Positions 59,507-64,000 of a stretch of 64,000 bases of DNA are shown one piece after another. The notes under the pieces were generated by a model. That model had not been told where the DNA came from. It was given only the letters and a program-made list of their open reading frames with translations, and ran no database searches. Location of the stretch: positions 1 to 64,000 of the forward strand of contig NZ_JAPKFL010000029.1 in assembly GCF_026262575.1 (NCBI RefSeq), in the 5' to 3' direction. Position 1 is the stretch's first letter. Every line of letters starts with the position of its first letter. The DNA comes from Streptomyces marinisediminis. GTDB taxonomy: Bacteria > Actinomycetota > Actinomycetes > Streptomycetales > Streptomycetaceae. The position numbers and the translations under genes are program-made.

Positions 59507-60730
59507 ATGCGCCACTTCGGGCACCTGACGCCGACCGTGCGTGACGCCCTGTTCCACCGGCAGCCCGTCGAGTTCACCGCCGACGCACCCGCCCACTTCC
59601 TGTCCGTCGCCCTCGGCGCGACGCTCTACAGCCCGGCCACACGCCCCCGCCTCGCCCACGACGTGCGGAGGCTGGCCGCGGGCGGCGTCGTCTCGATGGT
59701 CCTGTGCCTGGAGGACTCCATCGCGGACGACGACGTGCCGCAGGGGGAGGACAACCTGGTGCGCCAGTTCGCCGACCTGGAGCGCGCGGCCCTGCCGGAC
59801 GGGCCCTCGGCGCCGGCCGGCACGGAGCGGTCCGACGGCCCCCCGGCGCCACTGCCGCTGCTGTTCGTACGGGTGCGCGAACCGGAGCAGATATCCCGCC
59901 TCGTCGCCCGGCTCGGCACGAGCGCGCGCCTGCTGTCCGGGTTCGTGCTGCCGAAGTTCACCGAGGACCGCGGCGTGCCGTTCCTGGAGGCCCTCGCCCG
60001 CGCCGAGGACGAGTGCGGCAGGCGCCTGTTCGCGATGCCGGTGCTGGAGTCGCCGGAGCTGCTCTACCTGGAGTCCCGCGCGGAGACGCTGGCCGGGATC
60101 GCCCGGACCGTGGACAAGTACCGCGACCGGGTGCTGGCGCTGCGCCTGGGCGTCACCGACTTCTGCTCCGCCTACGGCCTGCGCCGCACGCCGCACATCA
60201 CGGCCTACGACGTCGGCCTGGTCGCCACGGTCATCGCCGACGTCGTCAACGTGTTCGGCCGCAGCGACAGCACCGGCTGCACGGTGACCGGCCCGGTGTG
60301 GGAGTACTTCCGCTTCGCCGAGCGCATGTTCAAACCGCAGTTGCGCAGCTCCCCGTTCACCTACCGCGGGGCGGAGGAGCTGCGCCGCGAGCTGATCGCG
60401 CACGACATGGACGGGCTGCTGCGCGAGATCCAGCTCGACCGCGCCAACGGCCTCCAGGGCAAGACGTGCATCCACCCCTCGCACGTGGCGCCCGTGCACG
60501 CGCTGTCCGTCGTCAGCCACGAGGAGTTCAGCGACGCCACCGACATCCTGCGGCCCGAGCGCACCGGCGGAGGGGTGCTGCGTTCGGCGTACACGAACAA
60601 GATGAACGAGGTCAAGCCGCACCGCGCCTGGGCCGAGCGCACCCTGCTGCGCGCGGAGGTCTTCGGCGTCGCCCGCGCCGGGGTGGACTTCGTGGACCTG
60701 CTCGCGGCCGACGCGGACCGCGGCCGGTGA
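59507..60730 (+). CDS. HpcH/HpaI aldolase / CitE-like lyase of a Ter-associated operon
   Basis: The 407-residue product is a CitE-type TIM-barrel lyase: HFLSVALGATLYSPATRPRL, MVLCLEDSIADDDV (metal-binding Glu-Asp), LPKFTEDRGVPFLEAL, FAMPVLESPELLYLESRAET, LRLGVTDFCSAYGLRRTPH and GLQGKTCIHPSHVAPVHALS. It is longer than ordinary CitE. Proteins of this type lead the biosynthetic module linked to Ter genes, proposed from comparative genomics to make a nucleoside-like metabolite. ATG at 59507 follows GGGGGTTGC. It is 56 bp upstream of the PRTase fusion gene. Confidence 0.88.
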   Translation: MRHFGHLTPTVRDALFHRQPVEFTADAPAHFLSVALGATLYSPATRPRLAHDVRRLAAGGVVSMVLCLEDSIADDDVPQGEDNLVRQFADLERAALPDGPSAPAGTERSDGPPAPLPLLFVRVREPEQISRLVARLGTSARLLSGFVLPKFTEDRGVPFLEALARAEDECGRRLFAMPVLESPELLYLESRAETLAGIARTVDKYRDRVLALRLGVTDFCSAYGLRRTPHITAYDVGLVATVIADVVNVFGRSDSTGCTVTGPVWEYFRFAERMFKPQLRSSPFTYRGAEELRRELIAHDMDGLLREIQLDRANGLQGKTCIHPSHVAPVHALSVVSHEEFSDATDILRPERTGGGVLRSAYTNKMNEVKPHRAWAERTLLRAEVFGVARAGVDFVDLLAADADRGR

Positions 60731-60786
60731 CGGCGGCGCCCCGGGGGGCGGCGGCCCGGGAGACGGAACGACGGGAAGAACGTGTG

Positions 60787-63309
60787 ATGTGGACAGGCGC
60801 GTGGACCGCTGAACGGCTCGGCATCGAGCTGGCCGGGGACGGCGTGCGGGACCTGCTGGGGCTGGCGGTCCGCCGCAACCCGCGGCGCGCGCACCTGCTG
60901 GTGTCCAACGTGCTGGGCAAGCACGTGCCCCAGCACCCCGTGGTCGTGTACGGCACCGCGCTGGGGCTGGGCCACCGGGTGCGGGAGCTGCTCGGGGACG
61001 AGGCCGCGGCGCGCGCCGTCGTCCTCGGCTACGCGGAGACGGCCACCGGGCTCGGGCACTGCGTGGCCGACGGCATCGGCCGCGTCCCCTACCTGCACTC
61101 CACCCGCCGTCCGGTGCCCGGGTACGCCCAGGCGGCCGGCTTCGAGGAGGAGCACTCCCACCACACCTCCCACCTGCTGCTCCCCCGGGACCGGGGCCTG
61201 CTCGCCGGGGAGGGGCCGCTGGTGCTGGTGGACGACGAGCTGTCCACCGGCCGCACCGTGCGCAACACGATCACCGCGTTGCACCGCTCCTTCCCCCGCG
61301 AGCGGTACGTGGTGGTCGCCCTGACGGACATGCGCACGCCGCGGGACGCCGCGGCGCTGGAGAAGTGCGCCGCCGAGCTCGGTGCCCGGATCGAGGTGGT
61401 GGCGCTCGCGGACGGCACCCTCACCCTGCCGCCCGACGTGCTCGACCGCGCCGCCGCACTCGTCGCCGCCCACCCGCAGGACCCGGCCGACGCGCAGGAG
61501 GCAGCCGGGGCCCGCGGTATTGCCGGCGCGCAGGGCGCGGTCCGAGCCGGTGACGTTGCCGGCGCGCGGGACGCCGCCGAGGCCGGTGCCGCCGTCGGTA
61601 CGCCGGCCGCCGCCCGGCCCGACGGCACCGCGGGCCCGGGCGCCGCGGGCGCGGCCGACGTCGTGCGCCTCGACCTCGGCTGGCCCGCCGGGCTGCCCGA
61701 CGGCGGACGCCACGGCTTCACCCCCGAGCACCGCGCCCGGCTGGACGCCGCACTGCCGGCCATGGCCGACCGCCTCGCCGCCGCGCTGCCCGAGGACGCC
61801 GCCCGCGTGCTCGTGCTGGGCACCGAGGAGCTCATGTACGCCCCGCTGCGCCTGGCCGACGCGCTGACCGGGGCGACCGGGGCCGAGGTGCGCTTCTCGA
61901 CCACCACCCGCTCCCCGGTCCTGGCCGTGGACGACCCCGGCTACGCCATCCGCCACCGCCTGGTCTTCCCCGCCCACGACACGCCCGCCGACGGCCCCGG
62001 CCCGCGGTACGCCTACAACGTGCCGCCCCGCCACGCCGGCGGGTTCGACGCCGTCGTCGTGGTCACCGACACCCCCGGCGACACCCCGGCGCTGCACGCC
62101 CCCGGCGGCCTGCTCGCCCGGCTGGCGGCCCGCACCGGGTGCGTCGTCCTGGCCACCGTGCCCGCGCCCGCCCCGCTGCCGGCCCCGCTGCGCGGCCCGG
62201 CGTTCTCGTCCTACCCGGCGGCGGACTGCGGCTGGCTCCTCCAGGACCTCTCGGACGCCGCGCTGGAGGCACCCACCGAGGAGCGCGAGGAGGCGATCCA
62301 GCGCGGCGGCGCCCACTACGCCGAGTCGCTCCCCGTGGAGTACCAGCCCACCCCGGAGTACCAGCGGCTCTTCCACGCGGCGCTGGAGACCTCCGCCGCG
62401 CGGGTCGCCCGCGCGGTCGGCGCCGTCACCGAGACCGTGCTCGCCGAGCGGGGGCCGCGCCCGGTACTCGCCTCGCTCGCCCGCGCCGGCACGCCCGTCG
62501 GTGTCCTCATGCGCCGCTACGCCGCCCGCGTGCACGGCGTCGACCTCCCGCACTACGCCGTCTCCATCGTGCGCGGCCGGGGCATCGACACCACCGCCGT
62601 GCGCTGGCTGGCCGCCCACCACGACCCCGGCGACGTGGTGTTCGTCGACGGCTGGACGGGCAAGGGGGCCATCACCCGCGAACTGGCCGAGGCGCTGCGC
62701 CCGTTCCCAGGCTTCGACCCGGAGCTGGCCGTCCTCGCCGACCCCGGCGGCTGCGTGCGCACCTACGGCACCCGCGAGGACTACCTCATCCCCTCCGCGT
62801 GCCTGAACTCCACCGTCTCCGGGCTCGTCTCGCGCACCGTGCTGCGCGCGGACCTGGTGGGCCCCGGCGACTTCCACGGGGCCAAGTACTACCGCGAGCT
62901 GGCCGGAGCCGACCTCTCCGCCCACTTCCTCGACGCCGTCTCCGCGCACTTCCCCGCCGTCGCCGCCGCCGCGGCGGACGACTCCCGGGCCCTGCGCGCC
63001 ACCGACCGCACGCCCGGCTGGCAGGGCTGGCGCGCGGTGGAGCGCATCAGCGCCGCGTACGACATCGGCGACGTCAACCTCGTCAAGCCGGGCGTGGGCG
63101 AGACGACGCGGGTGCTGCTGCGCCGCGTCCCCTGGCGCGTCCTGGCCCGCCGGGGCGCGGGCGCCGACCTCGACCACGTGCGGCTGCTGGCCGAGCAGCG
63201 CGGCGTACCGGTCGAGGAGACCGACGACCTGCCCTACACCTGCGTCGGCCTCATCCACCCCCGCTACACCAGGGGCGCCACCGGTGCCGACGGGAAGGCC
63301 GCGTCATGA
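60787..63309 (+). CDS. Fused PRTase-TRSP and StiP cysteine protease-PELOTA protein
   Basis: The 840-residue product joins two proteins usually encoded apart. Residues 1-215 are a type I phosphoribosyltransferase with the PRPP loop LVLVDDELSTGRTVRN (about 145-160). A TRSP-type region containing GRHGFTPEHRARLDAA and VLVLGTEELMYAPLRLADAL follows an Ala/Gly linker (about 230-290) of degenerate repeats. From about residue 460 comes a StiP-type module (FSSYPAADCGWLLQDLSDAA, FVDGWTGKGAITRELAEALR), ending in a PELOTA-like RNA-binding region (DDLPYTCVGLIHPRYT). I use the ATG at 60787; a GTG one codon earlier is equally possible after GGGAAGAA. The stop overlaps the HAD gene (ATGA). Confidence 0.82.
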   Translation: MWTGAWTAERLGIELAGDGVRDLLGLAVRRNPRRAHLLVSNVLGKHVPQHPVVVYGTALGLGHRVRELLGDEAAARAVVLGYAETATGLGHCVADGIGRVPYLHSTRRPVPGYAQAAGFEEEHSHHTSHLLLPRDRGLLAGEGPLVLVDDELSTGRTVRNTITALHRSFPRERYVVVALTDMRTPRDAAALEKCAAELGARIEVVALADGTLTLPPDVLDRAAALVAAHPQDPADAQEAAGARGIAGAQGAVRAGDVAGARDAAEAGAAVGTPAAARPDGTAGPGAAGAADVVRLDLGWPAGLPDGGRHGFTPEHRARLDAALPAMADRLAAALPEDAARVLVLGTEELMYAPLRLADALTGATGAEVRFSTTTRSPVLAVDDPGYAIRHRLVFPAHDTPADGPGPRYAYNVPPRHAGGFDAVVVVTDTPGDTPALHAPGGLLARLAARTGCVVLATVPAPAPLPAPLRGPAFSSYPAADCGWLLQDLSDAALEAPTEEREEAIQRGGAHYAESLPVEYQPTPEYQRLFHAALETSAARVARAVGAVTETVLAERGPRPVLASLARAGTPVGVLMRRYAARVHGVDLPHYAVSIVRGRGIDTTAVRWLAAHHDPGDVVFVDGWTGKGAITRELAEALRPFPGFDPELAVLADPGGCVRTYGTREDYLIPSACLNSTVSGLVSRTVLRADLVGPGDFHGAKYYRELAGADLSAHFLDAVSAHFPAVAAAAADDSRALRATDRTPGWQGWRAVERISAAYDIGDVNLVKPGVGETTRVLLRRVPWRVLARRGAGADLDHVRLLAEQRGVPVEETDDLPYTCVGLIHPRYTRGATGADGKAAS

Positions 63310-64000
63310 ACCCCGCTCCCCGCGTGCTCGTCGCCAGCGACCTGGACCGCACGCTGATCTACTCGGCCGCGGCCCTGCACCTGACCGTGCCCGACGCCGA
63401 GGCACCCCGGCTGCTGTGCGTCGAGGTGTACGACGCCAAGCCGCTGTCCTACCTCACCGAGCGCGCCGCGCGGCTGCTGCCGGAGCTGGCCGCGCGCAGC
63501 GTCCTCGTCCCCACCACCACCCGCACCCGCGAGCAGTACCGGCGCGTGCGCCTGCCCGGGCCGCCCGCGCCGTACGCGATCTGCGCCAACGGCGGGCACC
63601 TGCTGGTCGACGGCCGCACCGACCACGACTGGCACCGCGCGGTACGCGACCGCCTGGCCGGCGAGTGCGCCCCGCTGGCGGAGGTCGGCGACCACCTGCG
63701 CCGCACCGCCGACCCCGGCTGGCTGCGCAAGCGCCGCACCGCCGAGGACCTGTTCGCCTACCTGGTCGTCGACCGCGCGCTGCTGCCCGGGGCGTGGGTC
63801 AAGGAGCTGGCCGCCTGGGCGGAGCCGCTGGGCTGGACCGTCTCCCTGCAGGGCCGCAAGCTCTACCTCGTGCCGCGTCCGCTGACCAAGAGCGCCGCCG
63901 TCGCCGAGGTGGTCCGGCGCGCCGGGACGACCCGCACGCTCGCCGCCGGGGACTCCCTGCTGGACACCGACCTGCTGCTAGCCGCCGACGCCGGGTGGCG
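63306..64000 (+). CDS. HAD-superfamily phosphatase (cut by the window end)
   Basis: The visible 231 residues start MNPAPRVLVASDLDRTLIYS, with HAD motif I DLDRT, and include the motif IV GDSLLDTDLLLAADAG near the end of the window, so only the C-terminus is missing. The cap region (YAICANGGHLLVDGRTDHDW) resembles Cof/sucrose-phosphatase-type enzymes. It overlaps the PRTase fusion stop by 4 bp and completes the Ter-linked operon, where a HAD phosphatase would dephosphorylate the product of the PRTase step. Confidence 0.88.
   Translation, partial: MNPAPRVLVASDLDRTLIYSAAALHLTVPDAEAPRLLCVEVYDAKPLSYLTERAARLLPELAARSVLVPTTTRTREQYRRVRLPGPPAPYAICANGGHLLVDGRTDHDWHRAVRDRLAGECAPLAEVGDHLRRTADPGWLRKRRTAEDLFAYLVVDRALLPGAWVKELAAWAEPLGWTVSLQGRKLYLVPRPLTKSAAVAEVVRRAGTTRTLAAGDSLLDTDLLLAADAGW

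Overview
This 64 kb window reads as chromosomal DNA from a Streptomyces or a very close relative. The evidence is very high G+C with strong third-position GC bias, a rodlin gene, a fasR-fabD-fabH-acpP-fabF cluster, an actinobacterial aceE, dnaG beside a principal-type sigma factor, SpoIIE-type phosphatases, and many single-copy actinobacterial families (DUF3052, DUF3145, DUF3068, SAV2177-type methyltransferase, DUF4429). I found no tRNA, rRNA or CRISPR array and no intact transposase. The first ~97 bases are almost pure G and look like a contig edge or low-complexity artefact.

Layout. 0.1-8 kb: a TMEM175-like membrane protein, a GlxA/AraC-type regulator, two tandem SpoIIE-type phosphatases (one with its own HATPase domain), an unknown protein and an SAV2177-type methyltransferase. 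8-14 kb: a solitary rodlin, an FGGY sugar kinase, a group 1/2 sigma factor and dnaG, then a 177-bp MITE-like element with CTAG flanks. 14-26 kb: GNAT, then a minus-strand run of eight tightly overlapping genes (GT4 glycosyltransferase, methyltransferase, giant AftD/DUF3367-like membrane protein, condensation-type acyltransferase, methyltransferase, DMT-type membrane protein, Trm112-like, FkbM methyltransferase), with a DUF3068/PorA-like protein upstream. This looks like a cell-surface glycan or glycolipid pathway. 26-33 kb: a small secreted protein coupled to a PucR regulator; MarR divergent from an NADP-dependent oxidoreductase plus ohr; an alcohol-dehydrogenase-like protein; an SGNH lipoprotein; DUF3145. 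33-39 kb: the primary fatty acid synthase cluster with its regulator FasR. 39-50 kb: pirin, serine hydrolase, MerR plus aldo/keto reductase with a classic 19-bp-spacer promoter, two paralogous DUF1023 hydrolases flanking a broken response regulator and a DUF4429/SHOCT protein, a gene-poor repeat stretch, a TetR/MFS pair, two perfect DnaA boxes and a small secreted I36-type protein. 50-54 kb: aceE, DUF3052 and ahpE. 54.8-64 kb: a Ter stress-response island: terD, a decayed second terD, a DUF475/TerC-like membrane protein, a TerA-like protein, a TerD with a Pro-rich tail, and an operon of HpcH/HpaI-type lyase, a fused PRTase-TRSP-StiP-PELOTA protein and a HAD phosphatase cut by the window end.

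How the genes work together. The window joins core growth functions (primase, fatty acid initiation, pyruvate dehydrogenase) with surface construction (rodlin, the AftD-like operon) and stress response (Ohr, AhpE, Ter proteins). At least eight genes carry a TANNNT -10 hexamer 6-7 nt before the start codon, so leaderless transcription is common here. The best candidates for a poorly described system are the Ter-linked operon with its four-module fusion (59.5-64 kb) and the eight-gene envelope operon (14.7-25 kb).
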